From positions 62,001 to 126,000 of the forward strand of contig JAHDVF020000580.1 in NCBI GenBank assembly GCA_022606425.2: a stretch of DNA of 64,000 bases, in the 5' to 3' direction. Under the pieces are notes generated by a model. It searched no databases. It was not told the origin of the DNA and saw only the letters and a program-made list of their open reading frames with translations. Below are positions 1 through 9,974 of this stretch, in pieces. This DNA comes from Lepidostoma basale (Eukaryota > Arthropoda > Insecta > Trichoptera > Lepidostomatidae). The first letter of the stretch is position 1. Every line of letters starts with the position of its first letter. The position numbers and the translations under genes were made by a program.

Positions 1-159
1 TATCAATCGGATATTATTATCAAAATAGGTCAGTCCATAAACCACAAAACTCAGTCCTTAAAAATAATTTAAAACATTTTTGTAATATTATGTTTTAACT
101 TATTGAACGCTTAGGCATTAACACTGTGGAATTCCATATTCTCCATCCACAAAATATAA

Positions 160-206
160 AAAAAACACGACATGTTTCGGAGGATACCTCCATCTTCAGG
201 TGTTAA
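160..206 (-). ncRNA. hammerhead ribozyme, intact core
   Basis: On the minus strand: stem I strand AACAC, CUGAAGA (199-193), stem II GGAGG/CCUCC with loop UAU, GAAAC (178-174), palindromic stem III ACAUGU, and GUC (171-169) as the cleavage triplet. Stem I closes with GUGUU pairing perfectly to AACAC. All conserved core bases (CUGANGA, GAAA, NUH) are present. Stem III is too short for an efficient monomer, so cleavage would be expected from a dimeric or multimeric transcript. The fold is inferred by hand. Confidence 0.75.
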
Positions 207-554
207 AATATAATGAAAATTAAACAAAGAAAGACTAATACAAAAACTCATTTAAAATTCGATACAATAATTTGAATTAAAAAAATTAACCTGGGCTATT
301 TGTTATAAGTACTAATAATATTTTGTTATCAGTAAGAACTAATAAATAATATTAAATAATAATAATACACGATAATATTTAAAAAAAAATTATAATATCA
401 TAATGTATTATTATTATTTAATATTCTGTATTAGTTCTTACTGATAAAAAAATATTATAAGTACTTATAACAAATAGACCAGGTTAATTTTTTTAAATTT
501 TAATTATTGTATCGAATTTTAAATGCCTTTTTGTATTAGTCTTTCTTTGTTTAG

Positions 555-595
555 TTTTTGAAGATGGAGGTATCCTCCGAAACATGTCGTGTTTG
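555..595 (+). ncRNA. degenerate hammerhead (mirror copy)
   Basis: This is the mirror of the 160-206 motif. Stem II GGAGG/CCUCC, GAAAC and ACAUGU-GUC are kept, but the first core base is U instead of C (UUGAAGA) and the stem I 5' strand is lost. Probably inactive. Confidence 0.5.
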
Positions 596-689
596 TTTAA
601 TATTTTGTGGTTTAAACAAAGTTATTTTCAATTTCATAAGTATATTATTATGTTTTAGTAAACATTTCGCAAACACAAAAAAAAAATTA

Positions 690-1110
690 AATTTTAATTG
701 TATCTCAATAGAGACGAAGACGTAAACTGGAAACTGAACATGGATGATCAAGGTGTTTACAGGACTTATGACCTGTCATTGGTTGGGTTAAGCGCACGCT
801 TTATGTAATTACAACATTCCCCATTCCACCTTTGTTATTTGTGATCATGCATGACAAATTTTTTTGGAAGATGTACATATACTTCAAAATCCATATTTAT
901 CTTCACGTGGCAGTTTCAGTCAGCCATCTATGTAGATTTGGTTGCACTAGTGAATTTTTTCAAGAATTAACGTATACAACCGACCCACTAACGCCATCTG
1001 GAGAATGATTTTCGGCATTTAGCAAACTACCTTATTAACACAATGTGAAGGCTGTCAACCAACATATTGTTAGAAGCCGCTAGGAGTATTATTCCATTCT
1101 ATATGCCAAA
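690..1110 (-). repeat. dispersed repeat F, copy 1
   Basis: The segment from TTGTATCTCAATAGAGACGA through TATGACCTGTCATTGG and AAGCGCACGCTTTA recurs in opposite orientation at 28310-28575 and 37960-38325. It has no coding potential that I recognise and no clear terminal repeats, so the class is unknown. It abuts the HHR element on its left. Confidence 0.6.
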
Positions 1111-1560
1111 GAAAAAATTAAATCACTAAAAAGCAAACACACCTATTGATTCGCTACACAAAATTTTTGATTTCCCTTCAATTTTAAATACTAGTTTTTA
1201 AATTAATGTGGTTATGTACAAAGCGTTATTATTATTTATATTATAAGTGTAAACGCATGTTAATCAAAGCAAAAAGAGCGTATTATGTATGTTTATCCCT
1301 ATGACGATTATGTTTAATCAATTGTCAATGAATAAAAATCTTAAAAATGGATATGGTAAGCACATAAGTAAATATGGGCTAAAAATATATTATGTATAAA
1401 TTACACAGTGTGTTATTAAAATTTGTACTCAATTTGTAATTTATAACAACAACAAAAAATGCATACATAAATACATATTCTTTTTACGCATTAGCTGTGT
1501 ATTAACATTTTCTTTTAATAAATACGAGTACTACAAATATATATTTTTTAATTTTACCGA
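1111..1560. other. AT-rich interval, nothing recognised
   Basis: No ORF, no repeat shared with the rest of the window and no RNA motif was seen here. Confidence 0.5.
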
Positions 1561-1659
1561 AGACATTCAAGCTTTTATTAGATCTAGGACATTTTGGAGG
1601 ATGTAAGCGTCGCCCTTTCTGTAAACGTGCATTTTTTTCACATCGATTACTTTGAAGTT

Positions 1660-1830
1660 ACCTCGGGTATACTCATTTCTTATTAAGTAAGACTTGGAGC
1701 TTCGGAATTACAGAGGTTCAACTCTTGTGGCTATTCCTCTTACGTCTGATGGGAACATTGTTAGAAATATGATTTGGTGGGTTGTTGGTTTAAGCAAGGG
1801 CTCGATTTGTGTGTCCCGGAGTGTCCCTCT
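1660..1830 (+). repeat. dispersed repeat E, copy 1
   Basis: Contains TTACAGAGGTTCA, GGCTATTCCTCTTACGTCTG and AATATGATTTGGTGG. The reverse complement of this block recurs at 41550-41830 and 62820-63010, with a possible partial copy at 35880-36010. Probably the 3' part of an unidentified retroelement. The 60-codon ORF across it is not conserved between copies. Confidence 0.5.
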
Positions 1831-1865
1831 GAAGGAGGATAGATTTTGGGCGCTTGTGGTGGCCG

Positions 1866-1970
1866 GGGGTATTTGAGTCGTAATTTAAGAGATATTTTAT
1901 TGTCGAGTTAGGATCACAATAATCCTAACCTAACAATAAAATACCTCTCAAATTACGACCCAAGCATCCC
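1866..1970. repeat. short inverted repeat (hairpin), about 48-bp arms
   Basis: The left arm (about 1866-1913) and right arm (about 1922-1970) are imperfect reverse complements. They share CGTAATTT..AGAG and ATTTTATTGT, with a loop of about 8 nt. It lies directly 3' of repeat E and may be a small foldback element. Confidence 0.5.
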
Positions 1971-1989
1971 CAACTGCTATACGAAGTAG

Positions 1990-2115
1990 ATAACATGTGG
2001 CCTGGGTCCATCTTGACGCCTCATATACTATAATTTATCTTACGCAAGTCGCGCATGGACGAGGTACGGGCCTAGGGATTGAATGAGCAAAGCTAACGAA
2101 AAGCGCCATTCGCCT
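1990..2115 (+). repeat. dispersed repeat J, copy 1
   Basis: The pieces ATGTGG(C/T)CTGGGTCC and CGCAAGTCGCGCATGGAC..GGGCC..AGGG also occur at about 6525-6560 and 7178-7255, on either side of a LINE insertion. Class unknown. Confidence 0.35.
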
Positions 2116-2280
2116 ATAACAGCTTCGAGTAAGCGGTGGGAATCCTCCGAAGAATGTGAAAGGAGTCCTTTTTAAAAACAATTGACAAGTTTCTGAATGA
2201 ATTCATCCTATCATCGGGATTCCCGATTGTATGTGCAGTTTCGTGATCCTGGTATTTAGTGTAACACGATGTTTTACTTG

Positions 2281-2814
2281 TGTCGGGGTTAAATGCATAA
2301 CCCATATAAGCGGACTTCGACTGCTGAATCAGCATATTTCATGATGAAATATATTACACGAATAACCGAAAACGCCTGACTTAGGACCTACTTATCAAAA
2401 GTGATGAATCGTGGCCCAGATTTTATTCACACGGGTCACTGGGTCACTAGAGCAGAGCATCGTGTGAAAATGGAAGCAAAGCATATAAAAGCGGTACATC
2501 CGACCACCATGGACATTATTCCTTCTTGCGACTTCTAACCGACACGAGTCTACGCCGTCAAGTCTACGCACGAGAAACCTCCGACCCTCCTTCCGAGCTA
2601 CGCAACCGTCTACACTGCTACGCCACGCAACTTCCGACGAGTCTTCACTCCAGCCGACCGACGCTACTGCCCAGTGAACCATCAGCCCCAGCTGCTATCG
2701 ACGTCCAGGTGCACGCTCCATTACTAGTACATAATACTGTTAACGTATAATTACTTGTGACCTGCAATAAACGCTGAAACCTCCACTGCTTTTAACTCTC
2801 ACCACATCCCCCAA
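2281..2814 (+). mobile_element. solo LTR-like element, copy 1
   Basis: About 534 bp beginning TGTCGGGGTTAAATGC and ending CACATCCCCCAA. It is flanked by a perfect 5-bp duplication, ACTTG, at 2276-2280 and 2815-2819. A near-identical copy lies at 54168-54697. It contains a TATA-like GCATATAAAAG (about 2483-2493) and an AATAAA-type signal near 2766, in the order expected of U3-R-U5. No internal retroelement ORFs are attached, so this fits a solo LTR left by LTR-LTR recombination. The superfamily cannot be set from the LTR alone. Confidence 0.6.
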
Positions 2815-2819
2815 ACTTG

Positions 2820-3600
2820 TGTAAAATCTGTAATGTCGTGTATTAACGTTGACGTTTTTTTCTGCTCTATATTATCAGAGCCGACTGTATGCGAACTAAT
2901 TAGTGACTGCGCACGTAAGAATGAACCTGGCTTAATCGTGCCGAAGAAAAATCAGCGCGAAGCATGCGGCTCTAGATAAGATAAGCTAATTGATTGGGAA
3001 ATAATTTATGGAACATTTACAAAAACAAATTATCGTTAAACGCATATCAAACACTTCACACATCGGGCGTGTTCGCCTGAACGAGCCATTAAACTGCGCT
3101 CTTCGTGTGAATAATACTTATTAGCTCCAAAGCGCCATTACTTATGACGGTATATTCATCTTTTTTTTACGAATAAACATGGTGTTAAAAAATTACATTT
3201 CCCTACGTGTGACAAATCTTTAAGACGCTTTTATATCCATTCTCTACTATATTATTAGTTTAGTCTTAATCATACATTAACATCTAATAATTCAAAATGA
3301 TTATCACTTGAGTGTAGTATTTTTTTTTAATAAATGAAATATAACAAACGATCAATATTTAGGCGACTCATTTCGACATATTTATGCTTTGTATCAAAAC
3401 CAATTGGCGAATAAAAGATGCAATATATAATAATATTTGAACTATACTTTTGTATGAAGCACTTAGTTTCTATAACTTTTTTTTTATGGTAATTCTATAA
3501 TATTTTTATAATACTCTTGTAAAAGAATAGCTAAAAAAAAATGTGTTAAATTTAAGAAATCTTACAAAATTAGCATCTCTTGAGGAGGATTACCTAAGCT
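2820..3600. other. AT-rich interval, nothing recognised
   Basis: No coding potential and no repeat shared with other parts of the window. Runs of T and A only. Confidence 0.5.
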
Positions 3601-4010
3601 GGAAACAAACAAACCATCAAGACGTTTCTTTGGATGGATAGACTGGGAGAATGACTACCACATTATTTTAATTTTGCCGACCATCAAATTTGATTTTTAA
3701 TTTGTTTATGGCACGTTTTCCTAAATCTTACTCTACCCTGTAATTCATAATTCGTTAAAGTACACTCACTGAACCATTTTCTTTATCCACGCGTCCCACG
3801 TGTCCAAACCAACATAATGATCCTTTCATAATTGCATCCATAACAATTTCTTGCGCTCTATATTCCTTCCTGACATCAAAATTAAATTCTGTCATACATC
3901 GTTTGAGTGCACATCCGTCTTAGAGATTTAACTCTATAGTAGTTATTCTGCCTGATAAACGCTTCGTTTTCATACATTCAAGTTGGAACAAGAACTCCGT
4001 GGTTAATGAA
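3600..4010 (-). pseudogene. LINE family A relic (RTE-like), 3' coding part
   Basis: On the minus strand, fragments match the C-terminal tail shared by the other family A copies in this window (the region around WFGHVERM and the nearby RRM/ECxxNE motifs). Every frame is interrupted by stops. Antisense words such as CCACGTGTCCAAACCA and AATGATCCTTTCAT match the better copy at 49712-50101. Strongly decayed. Confidence 0.45.
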
Positions 4011-4287
4011 GTTAAGGTGCATACGACGAATTTCAGATCTAAGCCAAAACTCATATTTTTCATATTCCATACCCAAATTAAAACCCAATGTTAATGTTTA
4101 TTTTTTTGCTTTACATTATTTTATAACCGATTGCGAATATCAGATGCAGCGTACATATTTAGATTTTTAGATTTAAAACACGTTTTAAAGCGCTCTTGAG
4201 GTGATTACATCACAAAAACGGCACAAAAGTTTGCATATTATTATAATGATTATTCTTAACCCTGGTGGGAGGAGCTGATCTGCGGGA

Positions 4288-4765
4288 AAAATAAAAGCCC
4301 AAGTAAACAAGGCAGCTGCAATCTCTGGCGCTCAAAAATCCATAATATGGAAAAACAAAGTCATGGCCTTTAAGAGTAATATGAGAATCTATAAAGCATG
4401 CGTGGCGTCGAAGCAAGGGCAGACACAGTAAGGACCAAACAAGTTTTGAGGACTTCCGAAATGAAGACACTGAGGACGAAAGCAGGTAAGACACTGAGAG
4501 ATCGCGTGAGGAACACCAGAATAAGAGAGATATGTGAGGTTGAGGATATTATAAGATGGAGCAAACAGCGAAAAAGGGACCGGTACGGCCATGTTAAAAA
4601 AATGGACACCACCAGACTCCCCTCTATTGCATTACATAATCAGCCTCATGGGACTTGTCTTCGTGGAATACCTGCTAAAAGATGGTAGGACAGCTGGGAA
4701 TCTACCTCACAGGAGGAGCAACACTGGAGAACAGACCACATAGGTCTTAAACAAGGAAGAAGAAG
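4288..4765 (+). pseudogene. RTE-type LINE relic, C-terminal region with GAA-rich tail
   Basis: Split over two frames. The first gives a fragment including MRIYKACV. The second (ORF 4398-4688) gives RTSEMKTLRTKAGKTLRDRV, then RYGHVKKMDTTRLP and GTCLRGIPAKRW. This order (E-M-K-x-L-R-x-I-A-G-K-T, G-H-V-x-R-M, R-G-x-P-x-K-R-W) is the usual C-terminal tail of insect RTE endonuclease-reverse transcriptases. The copy ends in AAGGAAGAAGAAGATT. A minus-strand copy of the same 3' end lies at 60140-60215. 5'-truncated and frameshifted. Confidence 0.6.
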
Positions 4766-4890
4766 ATTATTCGTATATTAAAGGCAATTTTCGCTTTCAT
4801 TATTATTATAATTATTATTTTGTTAAATCGCTCTTTACATCATAACAGCATGAGCCGAATCGATGTAAAGGGTATTATAGCTATCATAGT

Positions 4891-5058
4891 GATTCTCGTG
4901 ACATGTGATAGGTAACTAATCTATCGCCATTTTATTGTCACGTGAATTCTACACCAGGCTAAAGACAGTGTGACAATCACACTGCCCTCGCCGGGAATCG
5001 AACCCGGAACCTTCGGCGTGGCAGTCAATGCACTTACTACTCGGCCACGAAGGTCGTC
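4891..5058 (-). mobile_element. tRNA-derived SINE (SINE1), copy 1
   Basis: Read on the minus strand, the 5' part carries a pol III A box (TGGCCGAGTAGT, 5047-5036) and a perfect B box (GGTTCGATTCC, 5004-4994) with T-arm pairing CCGGGTTCGATTCCCGG. The non-tRNA body runs to CACGAGAATC. A second copy lies at 47080-47247 and a tail-only fragment at 62165-62245. The A-box form resembles Leu/Ser-type tRNAs. It is not a tRNA gene, because there is no acceptor stem closure and a long unrelated 3' body. Confidence 0.75.
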
Positions 5059-5128
5059 ATAAACATTTACAATAGAAGACATAAACAATCGTGTTCTGAG
5101 TATTATAAATAATAAACAATAAGTTCGG

Positions 5129-5190
5129 GTGATGGTAAAGCGCATAAACTTGCTAATATAATATAGCAAGTTTATGCGCTTTACCATCAC
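5129..5190. repeat. perfect 27-bp hairpin
   Basis: Arms 5129-5155 and 5164-5190 are exact reverse complements around an 8-nt loop. They begin GTGATGGTAAAGCG and end CGCTTTACCATCAC. It lies about 70 bp beyond the SINE. Perfect arms suggest recent formation or active gene conversion. Confidence 0.8.
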
Positions 5191-5640
5191 ATTTATTAGA
5201 TTATACGAACATTTTAATTACATGTATTTCATGTGGATAAAAACTCTTTACAATAAAGTCAAAGACACTTTGTTAATGCCGAAGTGTATAAAGAGCAGAC
5301 ACCGGACATATATTTAATGGATTAATCTGTGACCATTAAATTTCTACACATAAAATATTAGTACCGTTATACATTTATTGGCGTGATGAAATAACGGAGG
5401 TAGACACGTAAGGAGATGTAATTAAAACTTTTATATGCATTTATATTCGCAAGCTAATCAATTATATAAAAAATATTCACATGACTAATTATAGAGAATT
5501 CTCTATATCATATTTTTTTACAAGCAATCGGGTTTATATAAGATACCTAGTTATATTAGTGTCAAAAACTTTCTTCTATTAATATTTATAGAAAATTATT
5601 AAGTTGTTTTGAGATAATTTATTTAGATTAATATTACTAA
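5191..5640. other. AT-rich interval, nothing recognised
   Basis: No ORF or shared repeat seen between the hairpin and the LINE 3' end that starts near 5685. Confidence 0.5.
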
Positions 5641-5684
5641 TTGGTATCCTTCGGGTGAAGTGAAACTTACTGAGTGTATATTTA

Positions 5685-6235
5685 TTGTTCTTGAAAGATG
5701 ATGCAAAACCAACTAATTAACCAACTAACCATCACGCCGTCTCCCCGGAGGGGTAGACATAAAGAATGGACATCCACACTGTTCTGTCCTGACATACTTC
5801 TTTCGATTCCTCTACATCTAGTCATACACGTACCTCGATTTCTCTGACTCCTCACGTGACTGACATTGAATATTTGATTGATTTGATCGTGACACGTTTT
5901 TCTCGGTCTTCCTCTATTTCTAGTCCTGTTCACGTCGTTTACATATACCTTCTTCACCATTCTGAGTTAACTCATTATTTCCATGTCCAAAACATCTTAA
6001 TGAAAATGACCCTTTCATTATTTTGTTCATAACACTTTCATTCGCACTGCATTCACTTCTTATACTTGCTTTTGTCACTCTATTATATACAGATTTACCA
6101 CACATTCATCTCAGAGATCTCATTTCTACTACATTTATTATACTTTCAACCTTATTCTGCCAGCTCCATGCTTCACTTCCATACATAAGGGTCAGCACAA
6201 GAACACCATTATGCACTGCCATCTTAGCTTCTAGG
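5685..6235 (-). pseudogene. LINE family A relic, C-terminal tail
   Basis: Minus-strand ORFs of 92 and 61 codons in different frames give the family A tail: KKVYVNDVNRTRNRGRPRKT, then WHD/CHD-QINQI, then HVRSQRNRGTCMTRC. The plus-strand 3' end shows AACCATCACGCCGTCTCCCC preceded by tandem TTAA/CTAA units, the same simple tail as other copies. Frameshifts and stops separate the pieces. Confidence 0.65.
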
Positions 6236-6370
6236 CTTGTGTTTTCGATTAATTAATCGTTCGTTATTAAATAATGAAAACAAATTAAAACATCTGTTTT
6301 CTATAAGTGTTTATAAAAAATATTATAATTTATGAGAATGAGGCATTATCAGCTGTTCTGTTTTAAATTT

Positions 6371-6415
6371 TTGTAACACCTGATACCACCGTCCGTTGGC
6401 GAAACAGCTGTCGCG
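6371..6415 (+). ncRNA. degenerate hammerhead, ACAGCUGU family
   Basis: TGTAACACCTGAT is followed by a shortened stem II region (CGTTGGC), then GAAACAGCTGTCGCG. The second half of the CUGAUGA box is deleted, so the core is broken. Confidence 0.45.
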
Positions 6416-6559
6416 ATTCTCATAAAAAATAAATGGTGATACGTATAGCAATCTTTGAAAATTAAAACATTTTATAAATAGGTTTACTTACTAATTAACC
6501 ATCATCGGGACATCGAGAGAGAGTAGCGTAGCTTAAATGTGGTCTGGGTCCCCCTTGGT

Positions 6560-7175
6560 TGCAAAAATACATATATATTTTTTTTGACAAAGTTTGGGAT
6601 GTGCAAGGTGCCTTTATGAATGGCAGAGGATGTATGTATAAAATTTTTGGACTTCGTACATTGACAGAGAAGTTTCTGACCAAAAACCGCAAACTTTTCT
6701 GTGCGTTTGTCGACTTGCAAAAAGCATATGATTACGTTAATAGAGAAAAGTTGTGGAAAATATTGTCTGAATATGGATTAAGTACAAACCTAATCATGGC
6801 AATTAAGTTGTTATACACGGAAAGCACTGCTAGTGTCAGAGTAAATGGAGATCGATGGTGAGCAGGATCATTAAGATGGTTTGGACATATGGAAAGAATG
6901 AATGAAGAAAGGATGGTAAAAAAAATATACGTTAATGATGTAAATGGAACCAGAAATAGAGGAAGACCGAGGAAAACGTGGCACGATCAAATAAATCAAA
7001 TATTGAATGTCGGTCATGTGAGGAGTCAGAGAAATCGACGCGCGTGCATGACACGATGTATGAATGTTGAAGAATCGAGAGAAATATGTCAGGAAAGAAA
7101 GGTGTGGCAGTCCATTCTTTCTGCCTACCCCTTCGGGGAGACGGCGTGATGATTAGTTAGTTCGTTAGTTTTTTT
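6560..7175 (+). pseudogene. LINE family A: RT domain fused to C-terminal tail by internal deletion
   Basis: The ORF at 6559-6861 encodes a reverse-transcriptase palm fragment with FMNGRGCM and CAFVDLQKAYDYVNREKLWK (motif A type D-x-x-K-A-Y-D). The sequence then jumps directly to the C-terminal tail, ORF 6889-7149 (GRPRKTWHDQINQILNVGHV, RACMTRCMNVEESREI). Motif C and several hundred residues between are missing. The 3' end is GGAGACGGCGTGATGATTAG with TTAG/GTTA repeats. It splits dispersed repeat J (left part about 6525-6560, right part 7178-7255), so it inserted after that repeat. Confidence 0.7.
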
Positions 7176-7255
7176 TTTAACGTAAGTCCCGCATGGACTG
7201 GGAACGGGCCAAGGGTGTGCACGAGTGAAGCTGAGCCCTCTATGGCTCGGCCATA

Positions 7256-7740
7256 TTTAAAAAAAAAATGTAACCATCATACATGTAGGTAGGACCGCTC
7301 ACATTAATATGTTTACATTCCGTGATTTTTTTGCGGTTGTGATTCAATACATAATGATTCCGAAAAGCTTCATTTGCGTGGTTAATGTCTTCATCACCTC
7401 GTATAATACACTTTTGATCAGTAAAATGAATCAACACAAACCAGACACAACATGTACACGATTAACCGTTATATTTTGTATCTGACTAAGATGTTCAGTC
7501 GGTCGGAGGGTCGGGGAAACGAAAATAGATAATCGAGGGTCATGCTCACAAGGCGACCAGGCAGACTAAACCGATTAATTATATTGTTTACTTGTTGAAC
7601 GCAACGACGCATTAAAACAATAGAAAGAAAATTTGAAAAAAAAAACAAGTTAATATTTTGAAATTCGAACGTGGTACTAGTAGAACTAGTGCAGGAACAA
7701 TTAATAAAATTTTAAAAATATATAATAATTAAAAAATACA
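7256..7740. other. AT-rich interval, nothing recognised
   Basis: Only short ORFs without homology that I can recognise. No RNA motif. Confidence 0.45.
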
Positions 7741-8150
7741 AAATAAATAAAACACTTTGTATTTAACAACGGTCTGGTTATTATATTTGATGCCAACTAC
7801 AATTGTTTCGCTTGGACCCAAGCTTCATCAGGGCAGTATAACAACTAAACAAGAATACAAACTTTACATGTACATATAACAAACGGTGGTAAAATCAGAG
7901 GAGGGGGTGCGAGAGAGAAAGGGATAATCGAAAAAATGTTTAGCTTTGTAACAGCCAAACAATTTTCTAAGAAATTCAAATTAATTTAAATAGGTACAAA
8001 TTAATTCAAATAATGCGAAGTCAGGGTGGTGGGGGTTAGAGAAAGAAAGGAATGGATAAGCAAATATATAAAGCGAAACTAGTTGGCATCATAAAAATAA
8101 CCATACCGTGGTTAAATACAATAAGTATTTTATTATTTTCTATTGTTTTA
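7741..8150. mobile_element. HHR element, ACUAGU family, copy 1
   Basis: The two ends are inverted: TATTTAACAACGGTCTGGTTATTATA at the left against ATAACCATACCGTGGTTAAATAC at the right (similar words, opposite strands). The left arm holds a full hammerhead on the minus strand. The right arm holds only the 3' half (AAGCGAAACTAGTTGGCATC) on plus. The centre (about 7855-8060) includes two G-rich repeats (GAGGGGGTGCGAGAGAGAAA and a related one). Confidence 0.55.
7785..7840 (-). ncRNA. hammerhead ribozyme, intact core, extended stem III
   Basis: Minus strand: UGCC, CUGAUGA (7831-7825), stem II GCUUG/CAAGC with a 4-nt loop, GAAAC (7809-7805), then AAUUGUA and GUU (7797-7795), then GGCA closing stem I with UGCC. 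The sister copies have GAAACUAGUU. Here an 8-nt insertion lengthens the stem III region and creates an ACAAUUGU palindrome. This may allow a monomeric fold that the others lack. Confidence 0.7.
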
Positions 8151-8369
8151 AACGTCTAACCACAAAGTGAGTGCTTCATAAGAAAATTTATATTATACTT
8201 GTTTGCATGCGACCCAAAGGACGTGGTAGTCCCAAGTTGATGATGGAACTTTTTTTCAAATCAAAACAAATCAGTTTATTTTCTCAAGCAATCGCTTTAT
8301 GGTTAGGCAGTTTAAAAATGTAAAATAAAATAATAAAAAATTGTATTTAACCACAATATGGTTTTATAA

Positions 8370-8420
8370 TTTATGTCAACTAGTTTCGCTTGACCCCAAG
8401 ATTCATCAGGGCAGAATAAT
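8370..8420 (-). ncRNA. hammerhead ribozyme, intact core
   Basis: Minus strand: CUGCC, CUGAUGA (8409-8403), stem II CUUG/CAAG, GAAAC (8387-8383), UA, GUU (8380-8378), GACA. Stem I has one A-C mismatch at its second pair. All core bases are present. Confidence 0.65.
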
Positions 8421-8450
8421 AACTCGTTATACTGCCAACTTAGTTGTTAT

Positions 8451-8488
8451 CCTGCCCTGGTGAGTTCCAAGCGAAACTAGTTGGCATC
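8451..8488 (+). ncRNA. near-intact hammerhead, core A to G change
   Basis: CUGCC, CUGGUGA (8457-8463), then CCAAGC, GAAACUAGUU, GGCAUC. Position A6 of the core is G, which should reduce or abolish activity. Stem I UGCC/GGCA is perfect. Confidence 0.5.
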
Positions 8489-8540
8489 TATTATAATAAC
8501 CATACCATGGTTAAATATTATACATTTTTTTTTTCATATT

Positions 8541-8985
8541 TTTAAAATAATTTATACTTGAAATAACAAAGGATTACTTTTTCTTACGCAAGTGTAAGAA
8601 TTCCTCGAAAACTGATTAATACTGTAGTTAAAAATGAGGTTATCAAAATGTGTTCGAAATGAATAATCCTATTAATTGATTCGTTAGATAGGTTTCTACA
8701 AAGTTTTATATTGTTTTAAATCGTGTTCAACGAGACTTGCAGCAATTGTAAAAGGGAGCGTTGGATTAGATAAGGTTCTAAAAATATTCATTTCTTAACC
8801 AATGTTGTATAGTACACATTACTTTTAATAACTTTAATACATCTACAAATACAATAAATATTAGGTTCAGATTTTCCCTGTTATACGTTTACCCATCGAT
8901 TGATTTTAATGTGTATCATAGATACACAATGAACAACCAGCAACTATCACTAAGAGAGTAGGCTGACATTTCGTGAATATATCGA
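8541..8985. other. AT-rich interval, nothing recognised
   Basis: No ORF above 60 codons and no shared repeat noted. Confidence 0.45.
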
Positions 8986-9665
8986 GAGGATTTGTGACAT
9001 TGCACTGAGGATGTTGGGCTTCATCATTCGGACCGGAAGAGTTTTCAGAGATCCCAATGTGCTCAGAGTCCTATACAACGCGCTGGTTCGGAGCAGACTC
9101 GAAAGTGGTTCTGTAATATGGAGTCCTCACAAGGCGAGATATTCCGTTATGCTGGAGAGGGTTTAAAAAAATATTTCTGGGGTATCTCTACATAAGGGAA
9201 TATGGTAGTTATCCGTGGCTCTATCCCACGGCATTTCTTATGGGAATATTCGGAACCAATGCTTTACAACTTCGAAGAGATTGACATCTCATTACCCATT
9301 TCTTTAAATTAATCAGGGGATATTTCGAGAACTCGGCCGTGCTAGAAGGTGTTGGTATTTTTGTCCCTCATAGATTTCTCCGACAGCGACAGCACAGATT
9401 GTTTTACCAACCGGCCACCAGAACCAATCTGCCTCTGGTGACACTGGTGGTAAGAGCAATTAGTCTGCTGAACGCGGTCTCCTCGGAGATCGACGTCTTT
9501 CATATTAGTGAAGCAACGTTCAGGAGAAAAATACTCTTGACTTTAGAAAGTATGTTGTCTTCCTAATGTGGAACCATCTCCAATGCTTTCCTGATATTAT
9601 GTTGTATTTTTATAATATTTTACCTGTACTCAATAGATGCCTTAAACTGATTAGATAAAAACATT
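8985..9665 (+). pseudogene. LINE family B (Jockey/CR1-like) 3' part of ORF2
   Basis: Frames from about 8985 read ALRMLGFIIRTGRVFRDPN, VLRVLYNALVRSRLESGSVI and WSPHKARYSVMLERV. After a frameshift, ORF 9339-9566 gives VGIFVPHRFLRQRQHRLFYQ and RAISLLNAVSSEIDVFHIS. This is the thumb-to-C-terminal region of a non-LTR reverse transcriptase: N-A-L-V-R-S-x-L-E-S-G-S-V-I-W-S-P is a common block after the palm domain. The 3' UTR ends ...CTCAATAGATGCCTTAAAC. Other 3' ends of this family lie at 12160-12230, 17541-17845, 23975-24085 and 55710-56040. Confidence 0.7.
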
Positions 9666-9699
9666 ATAATAGAATAAGTAAGTATTTAATAAAATATCG

Positions 9700-9945
9700 C
9701 AGATATATTATGGTGTTCTTGTACCGATCTGACCGGAACTGGCAAAAGAAGAATGAAATTATAATAAACGGTGTAGAAATGAGATCTCTTAGACGAATGT
9801 GTAGTGAATCGGTGTATGATGGATTGTCGAATGAAAATGTAAGAAGTGAATGCAGTACGAATGAAAATGTTATGAACAAAATAATGAGAGGATCATTACG
9901 ATGGTTTGGATACATGAAAATAATGAATTACGAATGAATAGTAAA
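9700..9945 (+). pseudogene. LINE family A fragment
   Basis: ORF 9710-9937 reads NWQKKNEIIINGVEMRSLRR then MNKIMRGSLRWFGYM, the middle of the family A tail. It stops at an abrupt junction with a different LINE family near 9950. Confidence 0.6.
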
Positions 9946-9974
9946 CAAAGACCTGTGTACGGAGTGATTACCTC

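Larger units (their letters stand above)
100..690. mobile_element. HHR-bearing inverted element (PLE/retrozyme type), GGAGG stem II family
   Basis: The interval is one large imperfect inverted repeat centred near 385-395, with arms of roughly 240 bp. Each arm ends in a hammerhead-like motif that reads outward: minus strand at 160-206 and plus strand at 555-595. The sequence downstream of the ribozymes (TTTTGTGG, then CAAAG, then GGAATTCCAT at the left edge) recurs at 19370-19640. Inverted pLTR fragments are typical of Penelope-like retroelements. No reverse transcriptase is present, so this is a non-autonomous or terminal fragment. Confidence 0.6.
8330..8540. mobile_element. HHR element, ACUAGU family, compact inverted pair
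   Basis: A short foldback of about 200 bp with TTTAACCACAATATGG at left and CCATACCATGGTTAAA at right. A minus-strand hammerhead at 8370-8420 faces a plus-strand one at 8451-8488, separated by about 30 bp. Confidence 0.6.

Noticed and set aside
4994..5047. tRNA gene at SINE1 copy 1 (A and B boxes present)
   Set aside because: No acceptor-stem pairing or anticodon arm closes, and the same head with the same 3' body recurs at 47080-47247, so it is a SINE.
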